Positions 16,471-25,583 of a DNA stretch of 64,000 bases are shown piece after piece (positions within the stretch are counted from its first letter, which is position 1; every line of letters starts with the position of its first letter). The stretch comes from Fervidobacterium sp. (lineage in GTDB: Bacteria; Thermotogota; Thermotogae; Thermotogales; Fervidobacteriaceae), in the NCBI GenBank assembly GCA_026419195.1, contig JANZZV010000004.1, forward strand, positions 1-64,000. The letters run 5' to 3'. The notes beneath the pieces were generated by a model, which saw only the letters and a program-made list of their open reading frames with translations, ran no database searches and was not told where the DNA came from. The position numbers were made by a program, and so were the translations under genes.

Positions 16471-16479
16471 ATTATAACA
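16471..16479 (-). promoter_or_regulatory. Extended -10 promoter of the nuoE1 operon
   Basis: Minus strand TGTTATAAT (TATAAT at 16476-16471). A TTGACA at 16505-16500 is 23 bp away, too far for a normal -35. Transcription would begin about 20 bases before the GTG start. Confidence 0.55.
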
Positions 16480-16587
16480 TGGTACAAAAAAAATTCATAT
16501 GTCAAAATACTATGCATTTTCGAAGATTAAGTTCAAATTCCAGGATTATTTTCAAGTATGGAAGTAAATCAATGTAGATTCAATTTT

Positions 16588-17430
16588 TCACAAGATGAGG
16601 GAAAGTAATACTATTATCATGCCGATTACCTTTAAAAGGCTAAGACCTTCGTTGAGAAAAATTAGAGCTAAAATTGTTGCAACAATAGGTTTCAGAAAAA
16701 AGATCCTACTCGATTGTGCCGTTCCTAAGTATTCAATTGCCTTGAAGAAGGTTAAATAAGCAACACCAGTAACAATAAAACCAAGATACACAAGTATCAT
16801 CCACTGAGAAATATCAAGAGTTGGAATTTTCATTTTTTGTGATAAAAAGATTAACAAAACATAGATTACAGCAGAAGAAAGAGAAGAATATGCTGTAACT
16901 TTAAGCGCACCATATTTCTTTGTGTATTTTCTCATGAGTACAGTGTACAGTCCGAATGTTACAGCAGCAATTATTCCATAAAATATACCCAACCACGAAT
17001 CACCGCGAATTTTTCCAAAACTAAAAACCACAAGTCCAATGAACCCCAAAAATATACCAACATATTTTCTGATGGGGTATCTCTCCCTCAAAATCAACCA
17101 CGCAAAAAGCGACACAAAAATTGGATTACTCGCTACAAGTGTTGCTGCCGTGGACGCATTTGAATATTTAATTGACAACTGTAGAGTGGTCATAGAGACT
17201 ATACTGTTTAAAGCACCTATCAACGTTATTGGAATAAAATCTTTAGTCAAAATATCTTCTTTAACAAAAAGCATTAATGTCAAACCACCAATAAGAAACC
17301 TAAACGCTGTCATAAAAAAAGGATCCACTTTACCCATCAGTGGCTTAGAGACAACTTCTATGCTCGAAAAAGATAACAAAGTAAATGTAAGGTAAAAATA
17401 AGCAAACATTTTTTTACGATCTTTAGTCAT
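16588..17430 (-). CDS. EamA/DMT family transporter
   Basis: 280-aa integral membrane protein with ten predicted hydrophobic helices arranged as two EamA repeats (first around residues 10-135, second around 145-280). Typical motifs are FRFLIGGLTLMLF, WLILRERYPIRKYVGIFLGFIGLVVF and, in the second repeat, the loop GTAQSSRIFFLKPIVATILALIFL carrying the usual Pro and Glu residues. DMT exporters move amino acids, nucleotides or drugs; the substrate here is unknown. It follows the small cupin gene by 18 bases in the same direction, so they are likely co-transcribed. Confidence 0.85.
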   Translation of the reverse strand: MTKDRKKMFAYFYLTFTLLSFSSIEVVSKPLMGKVDPFFMTAFRFLIGGLTLMLFVKEDILTKDFIPITLIGALNSIVSMTTLQLSIKYSNASTAATLVASNPIFVSLFAWLILRERYPIRKYVGIFLGFIGLVVFSFGKIRGDSWLGIFYGIIAAVTFGLYTVLMRKYTKKYGALKVTAYSSLSSAVIYVLLIFLSQKMKIPTLDISQWMILVYLGFIVTGVAYLTFFKAIEYLGTAQSSRIFFLKPIVATILALIFLNEGLSLLKVIGMIIVLLSLIL

Positions 17431-17448
17431 AACACATCTCTTAATTAG

Positions 17449-17715
17449 TCATCCAATAAAGTAATGTTTGAAAATTTTTCTTTTAACATGCCAAGTACAT
17501 TTTACATTACCGGAGAATCTAACCATATCACCTGCTGAAAAGTTAACTTTAGTCCCATCATCAAGTGTAACTTCCACTTCACCTTCAACTACATAAAATT
17601 GTTCTGGCTCGTCGTAATACCAATCAAATATACTTTCTTCTTTGCTCCAAGTTGGCCACCTTTTGGCTTTTTCAATCTCCTCTTCAGAAGGTTTCCATAT
17701 TCTTACCTTTTCCAT
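17449..17715 (-). CDS. Small cupin-domain protein (DUF861-like)
   Basis: 88-aa single-domain cupin. The strands EQFYVVEGEVEVTLDDGTKV and FSAGDMVRFSGNVKCTWHV match the DUF861/EutQ-like subgroup, which has a tryptophan-rich N-terminus (WPTWSKEESIFDWYYDEP). The canonical HxH metal motif is absent, so metal binding is doubtful. The ATG at 17715 is 8 bases after GGAGG; GTG 17724 is less likely. First gene of a two-gene unit with the EamA transporter. Function unknown; ligand sensing or small-molecule binding is a guess. Confidence 0.8.
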   Translation of the reverse strand: MEKVRIWKPSEEEIEKAKRWPTWSKEESIFDWYYDEPEQFYVVEGEVEVTLDDGTKVNFSAGDMVRFSGNVKCTWHVKRKIFKHYFIG

Positions 17716-17773
17716 ATGTTCCACCTCCGTTTGTGTACCTTTGTTTTGTATTCTTGGAAAATCCCGCCACTTT

Positions 17774-17802
17774 ATTTTACTATATTTAAAGAAAGTTGTT
17801 AA
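17774..17802 (-). promoter_or_regulatory. Candidate promoter of the cupin-EamA unit
   Basis: Minus strand TTAACA (17802-17797), exactly 17 bp, TAAAAT (17779-17774), about 60 bases before the cupin start. Confidence 0.5.
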
Positions 17803-17920
17803 TCAAAAAAATGTTAAGCTTTGAGAAAAACTTCACACTTAAGTTTTGGTTGAAGACAAATAATCATCGTGATAAATTATAATCAACCACAAGTTGACAA
17901 AATTGAAAGGGGAGAAAACA

Positions 17921-18562
17921 ATGGATGAGAGATTAAAAGTTCTTTTAACTGGTTTTGAGAGTTTTGGTGGTGAAAAACTGAATCCAAGTGAATTAGTAGT
18001 AAAAAGGATTTCAAAAAAGAAGTTCGATAAATGTGTAACTGATATTTTGATTTTACCTGTGAGCTACGAAAAAAGTATCAGTATTTTAGAAGATTACTAT
18101 TCAAAAAACACTGTTGACGTTGCGATTCACTTAGGACAGGCAGGAGGTAGAGCAGTTATAAACATTGAAAGAGTTGCTGTGAATATTATAGATTCAAAAA
18201 ATGCCGATAACGATAAAAAAATAATCCAGGACAAAACAATAATACCTTCTGGTTTAGATGCTTATATGACCAGGTTAGATACAAAGAAAATTGTTGAATT
18301 TCTTAATAAAAAGAAAATACCAGCTAACGTTTCATACGATGCTGGGCAGTATGTTTGTAATACAATATATTACTTTTCGTTACACAAGTCATACTGTGAT
18401 AAAAACCCTAAAAGCGTGTTATTCATTCATCTACCGTTTTTGCCACAACAGGTGTGTGATAAATATCCAAAAAATTCAAACATACCATCAATGGCTTTGC
18501 AATTGCAAGTAAAAGCCGTAGAAGAGATACTGAAAAATATAAAGGAACTATCGTGTGAATAA
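17921..18562 (+). CDS. pcp: Pyrrolidone-carboxylate peptidase
   Basis: Cysteine peptidase (C15 family) of 213 aa that removes N-terminal pyroglutamate from peptides in the cytoplasm. The catalytic triad can be read: Glu in INIERVAVNI (about residue 83), Cys in GQYVCNTIYY (about 146) and His in LFIHLPFLP (about 170). The N-terminal LLTGFESFGGEKLNPS is the family signature. ATG 17921 follows AAGGGGAG, making an upstream TTG at 17894 unlikely. A TATAAT at 17878-17883 is suitably placed but lacks a clear -35. The 3-prime end overlaps the convergent phosphatase gene by 15 bases. Confidence 0.94.
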   Translation: MDERLKVLLTGFESFGGEKLNPSELVVKRISKKKFDKCVTDILILPVSYEKSISILEDYYSKNTVDVAIHLGQAGGRAVINIERVAVNIIDSKNADNDKKIIQDKTIIPSGLDAYMTRLDTKKIVEFLNKKKIPANVSYDAGQYVCNTIYYFSLHKSYCDKNPKSVLFIHLPFLPQQVCDKYPKNSNIPSMALQLQVKAVEEILKNIKELSCE

Positions 18563-19909
18563 TTTTATCGCGGATATATTCCCAAAGTTAAGGCAAAGAC
18601 TTGTAGGAAGCTCCTTGAGAATGTAACCTATCTCAACGTCTTTACACAATAAAATTCTATGATCTTCGTGTTCGTTGTAAAAGATAATATATTCTTCTGA
18701 CAACGTGTAATTTAAAATTTTTCTAATAATTTCGTCAATTATTGATTCTTTTGTGTAATATAATTCGACATCTTTGTCTATGTACACGTATCTTCTTGAT
18801 TTTCCAAAGCATACTATTGAAAAATCATCAGGAATTTCTGAGTACAATCTGTTCAACTTATACCGGATGTAAAAAGGTAATATTTCCTTAGGTATTCCTG
18901 AGATTTCCTTGTTTAAAAAATCGAATAGTGTGTCTATGGTGCTCTGCACAGGGTTATTCTTTTCAAACACAGAATAAAGCCCATCCGAATAAAGAATATA
19001 CGATAAACCTTCTTCGATGTTAAACGATCCAATATCATCTTGGTTGTATTCATAATCGAACAACCCAATGGGTAATGCATTTTTCATTTTTATTTCTCGA
19101 AAAACCTTTCCATCGTATGTTATTATCGGAGGATGACCGCAATTGATATATTCTACAGTTCCATCGAAACTTATTTTGAAAAATATTCCTGTTATGTAGT
19201 TATGAGCTAAGGACGTTTTTATACTTGCCGAAAGCTCGTTTATGATTTCTGAAAGTGCTTTCGTCCTATTTGTAGAAGAACGAACTATGGATTTAACAGC
19301 AGAACACAAAAGTGCTGACTGAATTCCATGACCTGATATATCCGCTATGTAACCAACGATCTCTCCGTCTAAATCAAAATAATCATAAATGTCCCCACCA
19401 ACAACTTGGGCAGGTAAGTAATGAGAGGTAAACCATAAATTGTTCTTAGCAAATAATGCAGAGGGCATCATTAATTTCTGAACTTCGGTGGCCAAATTGA
19501 GGTTTTCCTTTAGTTCAATATAAAGGTTTTCTATGTGTTCCCTGTTTTTCTTTAACTCTACGTGTAATGCTACCTTCGAAATGAGTTCAATGTCAACAAC
19601 AGGTAATTCTAAGTAGTCTGAAATACCAATCTGGTATGCATCGGATAGGAGATTATAGTTCTTTTCATCAACGACAAATATTATAGGAATACTTCTTAGT
19701 TTGAAATCGGTCTTTAAAACTTTAACCCAATCAAAAACCTTCTGGACTTTTTTTGAATACATTATAACAAGCTGCACATTATCTTGTTGTTTTATAAATT
19801 CTTCCAGTTCTTCGCACTCTATGATATTGTAACCAACAAACTTAAGAAGTTCTGATATTTCGGTAGTCACAAAAAGCGTATCAGATAGTACACAAATTTT
19901 ATCAGGCAA
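18548..19909 (-). CDS. PP2C/SpoIIE-type phosphatase with pseudo-receiver domain
   Basis: 453 aa. Residues 1-115 fold like a response-regulator receiver, but the phospho-acceptor Asp is Tyr51 (LVIMYSKK), the conserved Thr is Val80 and the conserved Lys is Leu102 (DYLELPV), so phosphorylation is not expected. A short coiled coil (116-145) leads into an RsbU/SpoIIE phosphatase domain with GGDIYDYF (170-177), ADISGHG (188-194), SDGLYSVF and PDDFSIV; the metal ligands are intact. The last 80 residues are unassigned. Family members dephosphorylate anti-anti-sigma factors. TTG start after AGGTG. Last gene of the corC-cdd-recN run. Confidence 0.88.
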   Translation of the reverse strand: MPDKICVLSDTLFVTTEISELLKFVGYNIIECEELEEFIKQQDNVQLVIMYSKKVQKVFDWVKVLKTDFKLRSIPIIFVVDEKNYNLLSDAYQIGISDYLELPVVDIELISKVALHVELKKNREHIENLYIELKENLNLATEVQKLMMPSALFAKNNLWFTSHYLPAQVVGGDIYDYFDLDGEIVGYIADISGHGIQSALLCSAVKSIVRSSTNRTKALSEIINELSASIKTSLAHNYITGIFFKISFDGTVEYINCGHPPIITYDGKVFREIKMKNALPIGLFDYEYNQDDIGSFNIEEGLSYILYSDGLYSVFEKNNPVQSTIDTLFDFLNKEISGIPKEILPFYIRYKLNRLYSEIPDDFSIVCFGKSRRYVYIDKDVELYYTKESIIDEIIRKILNYTLSEEYIIFYNEHEDHRILLCKDVEIGYILKELPTSLCLNFGNISAIKLFTR

Positions 19910-19950
19910 AGTTTACACCTACCTGTTAATGTGAATTATCTACAATTATT

Positions 19951-21474
19951 TTACTGATTATTCTTTTCACTTACAATTTCTATTATCTCCTTTCCTCCAA
20001 ACATACGTTCTATTTCTTCTGCTCTACCTTTTTCATCTAATTCGACTACATAACCAGTGTCCTTTTCTCTTCTTAGTGCAAAGTGTTTATGCGCTCTTAA
20101 CGCTATCTGCGGAAGGTGGGTTACAACAATTATTTGATGATTTTTCGACAATTTTTCCAGTTTTTCCGCAAGTTTTACCGCTGTTATTCCTCCAACTCCC
20201 GCATCTATCTCATCGTAAATAAGCGTGGGAGTACTGGCAGTTGAAAGCTCAATTGATAGCATTATTCTTGATAACTCTCCCCCAGATGCTATTTTGCGTA
20301 ATGGATACAGCGGTCCGGAACTTAGTGTGTTTCCCACAAGTTCGACATCATCAATTCCGTCCAAAGAGATTTCCTTCGTTGAGAAAGAAAAGTCTATTCT
20401 TGTATTCATATTCAAATCTCTCAAATGTTGAATAACAGATTCCACAATAAACTCTGCAGCTTTCCTTCGCCTTTCACTGATCTTTGCTGCCAGTTGTCTC
20501 AATTGATTTTCTATCAATACTTTCTCCTCACCTACACTTTTCAGCATGGAAAGCAGTTTTTCATTTTCAGTGAGTTCTTCTCTCCAGTTTTTTAGGTTGG
20601 TAAGCACATCCTCTGTAGACGGACCATATTTTCTTCTCAACTTTCTGTATATCCATAACCTGTTTTCTATATCTTCCACATTTACTTCATCGAATCTGAT
20701 TAATTCTTTGCTGACGTTATTTTCTAACTCCGCAATGTACTCTATAACCTTATCTATAGTCTCATGATGTTTATCTTCCGTTAATGCGTAAAGTTTTCTC
20801 AACGAATGCTCAATTTCCTCAAGTTGTTGCATTGCTATCGTGTAATTTTGAATAAGTGTCCGAACATTAAGGGCTTTTTTGTAATCATTTTCTAGTTTTT
20901 CCTCTTCTGACAGATCCAATTTTGCAGATTCTATTTCGGTGACTTTTTCTTTCAACTCCTCAATTTTTTCTCTTAATTTTGTTTCATCGACTGTAGCGAT
21001 AAGTTTCAGTACATTTTGATATTGACTGTACAACCTCCTGTACTCTTTTATGAATTCTTCATTATTAGCTATATCATCGAGAAAATTAATTATAAATTCT
21101 CTTTCCAACAACTTGATGTGTGAGTTTTGTTTATGGATAGTTACTATATCCGAAAAGACTTTTTGAACGATATCTTTCGCAATCAAACGCCCATCTACTT
21201 TATAGAAAGACCTCTTGCCTCTTTTTTCTACACTGAATATGTGCTGACCAACAGAAATGTTTCCTTCTTCAAAATTCCTTGGAACGTAAACGACCACATC
21301 CGCTGAAAAAACATCACTTCTTATAGATCCATAATCTAAAAAGGCACCAATAATATCAAGTAACAAACTCTTTCCCGTTCCAGTCTCACCTGTTATAACG
21401 TTCAACCCATCAGAGAAGTATATATCAACATTCTTAAGATACACATATTCGTTTATATGGAGTAATTCTATCAA
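19951..21474 (-). CDS. recN: DNA repair protein RecN
   Basis: SMC-like ATPase acting early in double-strand-break repair. Walker A is GETGTGKSLLLD near the N-terminus, the ABC signature LSSGPLYPLRKIASGGELSRIM and Walker B TLIYDEIDAGVGG near the C-terminus, with coiled coil between. About 507 aa, somewhat shorter than the usual 550, the reduction lying in the coiled-coil arms. Start taken as TTG 21474, 7 bases after GAGGAG; TTG 21492 is the longest alternative. It sits directly downstream of cdd with 21 bases between stop and start. Confidence 0.94.
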   Translation of the reverse strand: MIELLHINEYVYLKNVDIYFSDGLNVITGETGTGKSLLLDIIGAFLDYGSIRSDVFSADVVVYVPRNFEEGNISVGQHIFSVEKRGKRSFYKVDGRLIAKDIVQKVFSDIVTIHKQNSHIKLLEREFIINFLDDIANNEEFIKEYRRLYSQYQNVLKLIATVDETKLREKIEELKEKVTEIESAKLDLSEEEKLENDYKKALNVRTLIQNYTIAMQQLEEIEHSLRKLYALTEDKHHETIDKVIEYIAELENNVSKELIRFDEVNVEDIENRLWIYRKLRRKYGPSTEDVLTNLKNWREELTENEKLLSMLKSVGEEKVLIENQLRQLAAKISERRRKAAEFIVESVIQHLRDLNMNTRIDFSFSTKEISLDGIDDVELVGNTLSSGPLYPLRKIASGGELSRIMLSIELSTASTPTLIYDEIDAGVGGITAVKLAEKLEKLSKNHQIIVVTHLPQIALRAHKHFALRREKDTGYVVELDEKGRAEEIERMFGGKEIIEIVSEKNNQ

Positions 21475-21495
21475 CAAACCACTCCTCTTCAAATT

Positions 21496-21903
21496 CTATT
21501 TTTCGTTAAAGTCTTTTTTATCAAAGGAATAAGGCAATAAACTGTTAACATCGGTTTCCAAATAGTCTCCTTTAATGTTTGCAAGCACAACTTTAAAATT
21601 CCCAAATTCTGACATCACTTGTCTACATGCCCCGCATGGTGAAACTGGTTTATGAGTATCAGCTACAATGACTATCATTTCAAATTCCCGCTCTCCCTCG
21701 CTAACTGCCTTAAAAATTGCCGTTCGTTCCGCGCAATTTGTAAGTCCATATGACGCATTTTCAACATTGACGCCTGTGTAAATCTTTCCCTGTTTTGTTA
21801 CAATTACAGCTCCAACCTTAAATCCCGAATAAGGTGCATAAGCTTTCATTCTGACTTCTTTTGCAATCGATATTAAATCTTCAATATTCTTGTTCTTTAC
21901 CAT
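21496..21903 (-). CDS. cdd: Cytidine deaminase
   Basis: 135-aa homotetrameric-type cytidine deaminase of pyrimidine salvage, converting cytidine and deoxycytidine to the uridine forms. Zinc and catalytic motifs are intact: TNCAERTAIFKA (Cys and catalytic Glu) and PCGACRQVMSEF (two Cys). The substrate loop AYAPYSGFKVGAV is typical. ATG is preceded by AAGGAGGATAACACA and lies inside the 3-prime end of corC (23-base overlap), indicating translational coupling. Confidence 0.95.
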   Translation of the reverse strand: MVKNKNIEDLISIAKEVRMKAYAPYSGFKVGAVIVTKQGKIYTGVNVENASYGLTNCAERTAIFKAVSEGEREFEMIVIVADTHKPVSPCGACRQVMSEFGNFKVVLANIKGDYLETDVNSLLPYSFDKKDFNEK

Positions 21904-23200
21904 TTGTGTTATCCTCCTTGTGAGTCGGTTTTGACACTCTTATCAAAACTTTTTCTATTCTGTTTCTTGAGGCTGCTACAACTTTATATACAATTCCGTT
22001 ATCTTCATGCTTCTCTCCAACCTTCGGTATATGGTGAAATTTGTTAAGAAGGTAACCAGCTAATGTTTCAAACTCACCTTCTGGAAAAGTGATTCTCAAT
22101 TCTCTTTCTATATCATTCAAAGAAATTGTTGCATCCACTAAGTAAGTAGACTCGTCAAGTTTCTTTATCCCTATGCTTTCGTGCTCGTCGTACTCATCCA
22201 TTATCTCACCAAAGATTTCTTCAAGTATATCTTCCATCGTTACTATGCCTGCTGTTCCACCGTATTCATCCACTACAATTGCCATGTGAACTTTCTTGGT
22301 TTTGAATTCCTTCAATAACTCCGAAACCGGCATAACTTCTGGTACAAAAAGCGGTGGTCTCATTAATTCCTTCACCTTTACCTTGTCAATAACCTCGGTA
22401 CCACGCTGTGCAATAAATGACAATAGATCTTTTGCGTAACAAACTCCAACAACATTATCTATGGTTTCTCTGTAAACTGGTATACGTGAATATTCTTCTT
22501 CCATTATTAACTTAACTACCTCTCGCAACGTTTGAACTTCTTCCACGGCAACTACATCTATCCTTGGTATCATTATCTCCTTCACCAGAGTCTCATCCAT
22601 TGCTATGGTTCGTTCAATCATTAACCCTTCTTCGTGATCTATTGAACCTTCTTCGCGACCTATTTCAAGATAGGAAGCTATATCCTCCATTGTAATAAAA
22701 GGTGTATCTGTTACTGTTTGTCCACCTAAAAACTTGACGAAGTAGTTCGAAACTTTAACAAAAAATGCGACTAATGGCATCAAAAGCTTTGAAAATGGAA
22801 CTATTACTTTCATGCTTATCTCAAAAAATTTTTCACTATTTTGCCTTGATAGAATTTTTGGTGTAATCTCTCCAAACACAAGTAAAATAAAAGTCATTAT
22901 AACCGTTGAAAGAACAGCCGCTACAGATTCTTTTTCTATCAGCTGAGAGAACATCACCGCTGCTATAGATGAAGCAAGGACGTTCACAAGGTTATTCGAA
23001 ATCAGCAATGCAGTTAATAATTGATTAAAAACATGTATTTCGTTTTTTTCTTTTTCCTCTTCTTGTCTTTTTGCAAGACCTCTTAATTTGTGTCTACTAA
23101 CAGAGGTCAAGGCAGTTTCTGAGGCTGAAAAAAAGGCTGAAAGAATAACCAAAAATACTATGACAACAGTACTCCATAAATAACTAAGTGGATCTTCCAC
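21881..23200 (-). CDS. CNNM/CorC family transporter with CBS domains
   Basis: 439-aa hemolysin-C-like protein. N-terminal DUF21 membrane domain with SAFFSASETALTSVSRHKLR, then a tandem CBS pair (MIPRIDVVAVEE and KELMRPPLFVPEVMPV) and a C-terminal CorC/HlyC domain (GEFETLAGYLLNKFHHIPKVGE). Homologues export or regulate Mg2+ and other divalent metals. Start chosen as GTG 23200 after GGAGG. The longer frame to 23257 overlaps a near-consensus promoter whose -10 lies at 23251-23246, so that start would not be transcribed. First gene of an operon with cdd, recN and probably the PP2C gene. Confidence 0.9.
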   Translation of the reverse strand: MEDPLSYLWSTVVIVFLVILSAFFSASETALTSVSRHKLRGLAKRQEEEKEKNEIHVFNQLLTALLISNNLVNVLASSIAAVMFSQLIEKESVAAVLSTVIMTFILLVFGEITPKILSRQNSEKFFEISMKVIVPFSKLLMPLVAFFVKVSNYFVKFLGGQTVTDTPFITMEDIASYLEIGREEGSIDHEEGLMIERTIAMDETLVKEIMIPRIDVVAVEEVQTLREVVKLIMEEEYSRIPVYRETIDNVVGVCYAKDLLSFIAQRGTEVIDKVKVKELMRPPLFVPEVMPVSELLKEFKTKKVHMAIVVDEYGGTAGIVTMEDILEEIFGEIMDEYDEHESIGIKKLDESTYLVDATISLNDIERELRITFPEGEFETLAGYLLNKFHHIPKVGEKHEDNGIVYKVVAASRNRIEKVLIRVSKPTHKEDNTNGKEQEY

Positions 23201-23245
23201 TAATCTCACACCTCCGAATCGAATCGTTCCAAAATTCCAAGCACA

Positions 23246-23274
23246 ATTATAACACACAGAACATAATTTTTCAA
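23246..23274 (-). promoter_or_regulatory. Promoter of the corC-cdd-recN operon
   Basis: Minus strand TTGAAA (23274-23269), 17-bp spacer, TATAAT (23251-23246) with an extended TGT before the -10. A near-consensus sigma-70-type promoter. Confidence 0.75.
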
Positions 23275-23309
23275 AACTTTCGCCGCATCGCTCCGAAAAT
23301 TAAATTGTG

Positions 23310-23318
23310 TGATATAAT
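23310..23318 (+). promoter_or_regulatory. Extended -10 promoter of the PAS-GGDEF gene
   Basis: TGATATAAT (TATAAT 23313-23318), 34 bases before the ATG. No recognisable -35. It is divergent from the corC promoter about 40 bases away. Confidence 0.6.
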
Positions 23319-23352
23319 ATCATCGTACATATGTTAGTAAAGGGGGTTTTTA

Positions 23353-24906
23353 ATGAACTCAAATGATTGTTTAGATACGTACCTGAATTGGGATATTTTT
23401 GACTCCAACTTATCAGGACCCATTTTCATCTTGCTGGCAGATCACAATGGAAATATTTTAAAATGTACAAATAACACACCCCAATATATAGCAAGACGTG
23501 ATAATATTTTTAAAGCATTTAATGGTTTAGAAGTCTTTTCTAAATTCGACAAAAGAAAGCTTGTAGATCAGGTTTTTGATTTTTCAGAGGACACACCACA
23601 AAAGGTGCGTGTTGTTCCCGTAAAGCATCCTAAGGGGATTATTCTATTCGGAGAGATTGTTACACAAAAATTTTTTGTAGATGAATATATAGCTGAGCGC
23701 CTGGAAACATTAAGTATGTATCTTGAATTTGCTCCAGTGTTTTTCGTTGTACTTAACAAAGACGGAAATGTTGAATATATCAATTCATATGCATTGAATA
23801 AAACAGGATACAGTTTCCAAGAAGTAATAGGAAAGAATTGGTTTGAGATGTTTATTCCAGAAGAACGAAGAAAAGAAATACAAAACGTTTTCAGTCAGAT
23901 AATAGCTGGGAATATTGAAATACTTGAGACATATGAAAATGAGATCCTCACAAAAGATGGAAAACAAATAGTGATACTGTGGGAAAATAAATTAGTTACT
24001 AAGAATGGTAAACCTGCTGGTAGCATCAGTGTTGGAGTGGATGTTACCAACGAGAAAATAAGAGACTTCGAAGAAGAACTGATAATAAGTATGCTTTCAG
24101 CATTTCTCGAAAATAACTATCAAGAGGCAATTAGAAAAATTTCCAGTACACTTAAGAACAAGTGTAGTATCAAATCAGCCCATGCAAAAATAATATCCTC
24201 TGAAGATTCGATAACAATAAACTTTTTAGAGAGTGAAGAAAACGAAGCACTTCAAACAATTGAAGAAATCAACAAATCCGAAGATAAAGCGGTACAAATA
24301 ACGATTAAATACGACAAATTGCCTAAGTATGCTTCTCAACAATGCCTGAAGAGCATCATTAACATTCTTTTTTCACTCGCGGATAGAATCTATTATATTC
24401 AACGTCTTGAAGAAGCTTCTTTTAAGGACCCTCTGACAAACCTTTACAATAGAAGATACTTTATGATAATGCTTAAAAACGAGATTAGACGTGTCAAAAG
24501 ATATAACTCCGAATCATCAGTCGTTATGATCGATCTTGATGGGTTAAAAGGTATAAACGACACTTTGGGACATGATAAGGGAGATATGGCAATAAAAACA
24601 CTTTCTCAGGCATTAATTTCAAACACCCGATCGACTGATATATGTGCAAGATTTGGAGGGGATGAATTTGTATTGTTGTTACCCCATACCTCCTCTGATA
24701 GTGCGAAAATAATAATTGATAGAATAAGAGAATCTGTGCGAAAAATTAGTGAACAAAGAAAACTTGAGTTTGAAATCTCTTTTAGCGCAGGTATAACGTT
24801 AATCGTTATGAACGATGATGAAGAAGGAATAAGTGTCTTGAAAAGAGCAGATCAATTACTTTATCAAGCCAAACGTTCAGGAAAAAATAAAGACATTATC
24901 GGGTAA
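23353..24906 (+). CDS. PAS-domain diguanylate cyclase
   Basis: 517-aa soluble sensor. A PAS domain covers about 117-235 (FFVVLNKDGNVEYINSYALN, EVIGKNWFEMF); residues 240-350 may form a GAF-like or helical linker. The C-terminal GGDEF domain (about 355-517) has DPLTNLYNRRYF, IDLDGLKGINDTLGHDKGD and an intact RFGGDEF (435-439). RSTD at 426-429 is five residues before GGDEF and fits the product-inhibition I-site (RxxD). It should therefore make c-di-GMP and be feedback-inhibited. Strong GGGGG ribosome site before the ATG; single-gene transcript with its own promoter. Confidence 0.92.
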   Translation: MNSNDCLDTYLNWDIFDSNLSGPIFILLADHNGNILKCTNNTPQYIARRDNIFKAFNGLEVFSKFDKRKLVDQVFDFSEDTPQKVRVVPVKHPKGIILFGEIVTQKFFVDEYIAERLETLSMYLEFAPVFFVVLNKDGNVEYINSYALNKTGYSFQEVIGKNWFEMFIPEERRKEIQNVFSQIIAGNIEILETYENEILTKDGKQIVILWENKLVTKNGKPAGSISVGVDVTNEKIRDFEEELIISMLSAFLENNYQEAIRKISSTLKNKCSIKSAHAKIISSEDSITINFLESEENEALQTIEEINKSEDKAVQITIKYDKLPKYASQQCLKSIINILFSLADRIYYIQRLEEASFKDPLTNLYNRRYFMIMLKNEIRRVKRYNSESSVVMIDLDGLKGINDTLGHDKGDMAIKTLSQALISNTRSTDICARFGGDEFVLLLPHTSSDSAKIIIDRIRESVRKISEQRKLEFEISFSAGITLIVMNDDEEGISVLKRADQLLYQAKRSGKNKDIIG

Positions 24907-24912
24907 ATTTTT

Positions 24913-25551
24913 TTATCTTCCAGGTATGTAAAGAGAAAATTTCTCCGCAAATTTTTCGTAAGTCGTTTCTGTTAATTGTACGATCTTCGTTGGATGAAAT
25001 CTCACACCAACTCCAAAAAACAATAAATAAACCTTTCCCGCTTTACCTACAATTATAGTTGACTCCGGTGGAATGATTAAATCATAGCTTGTCTTTATTC
25101 TCGGTTCTTTAAAGTAAAAAAACTTATAGTTTGATAATCCTGGCTTCATTTCACCTGAAAAGAGTGTTTTATCACCGTTTTTTACAGTAAACCAACTTGA
25201 TTCATTTCCAGCAACAAACACCATGAAATAACCGGTTGTTGGGTCATCTGAAATACCAGAAAGTATCTTTTCAAAATCGTATCCAAAGTCTCTTAGTTGG
25301 TTTGCTGCGGCAATGTACTTATCAAGAACAGAATTTGGTGCTAACAAATTTTTTGTTTGCTCTAATTTTGTGTCTACCTGAGAAACCTTCGAATCTACAT
25401 AGTGCTTCAATTCATTGTATTTTTGCAATATCTCACGATATCTTATGAAATTACCAACTGACAACACAACTGACGTAATTACAATAACTATAAACAGTGT
25501 GCCAACAAACGATGGTATAAAGTAACTTTTCTTCTTCTTTATCACCGGCAC
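24913..25551 (-). CDS. Membrane-anchored protein of unknown function
   Basis: About 212 aa. A basic N-terminus (VPVIKKKKSY) is followed by one transmembrane helix (FVGTLFIVIVITSVVLSVGNF), a short coiled coil (YNELKHYVDSKVSQVDTKLEQ) and a C-terminal globular, probably extracytoplasmic, part rich in beta strands. I do not recognise the family. It lies 32 bases after rodA and probably belongs to the ttuA-rodA transcript, so a role at the cell wall is possible but unproven. GTG 25551 is chosen over GTG 25560 because of its distance from GAGG. Confidence 0.7.
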   Translation of the reverse strand: MPVIKKKKSYFIPSFVGTLFIVIVITSVVLSVGNFIRYREILQKYNELKHYVDSKVSQVDTKLEQTKNLLAPNSVLDKYIAAANQLRDFGYDFEKILSGISDDPTTGYFMVFVAGNESSWFTVKNGDKTLFSGEMKPGLSNYKFFYFKEPRIKTSYDLIIPPESTIIVGKAGKVYLLFFGVGVRFHPTKIVQLTETTYEKFAEKFSLYIPGR

Positions 25552-25583
25552 TTTTTTCACCTCTTCGTGAAAATATATTTAAA

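Noticed and set aside
16500-16505. TTGACA as the -35 of the nuoE1 promoter
   Set aside because: It is a perfect hexamer but 23 bp from the TATAAT, outside the working spacer range.
17850-17883. TTGAAG with TATAAT upstream of pcp as a full promoter
   Set aside because: The spacer is 22 bp; only the -10 is plausible, so it was not listed as a feature.
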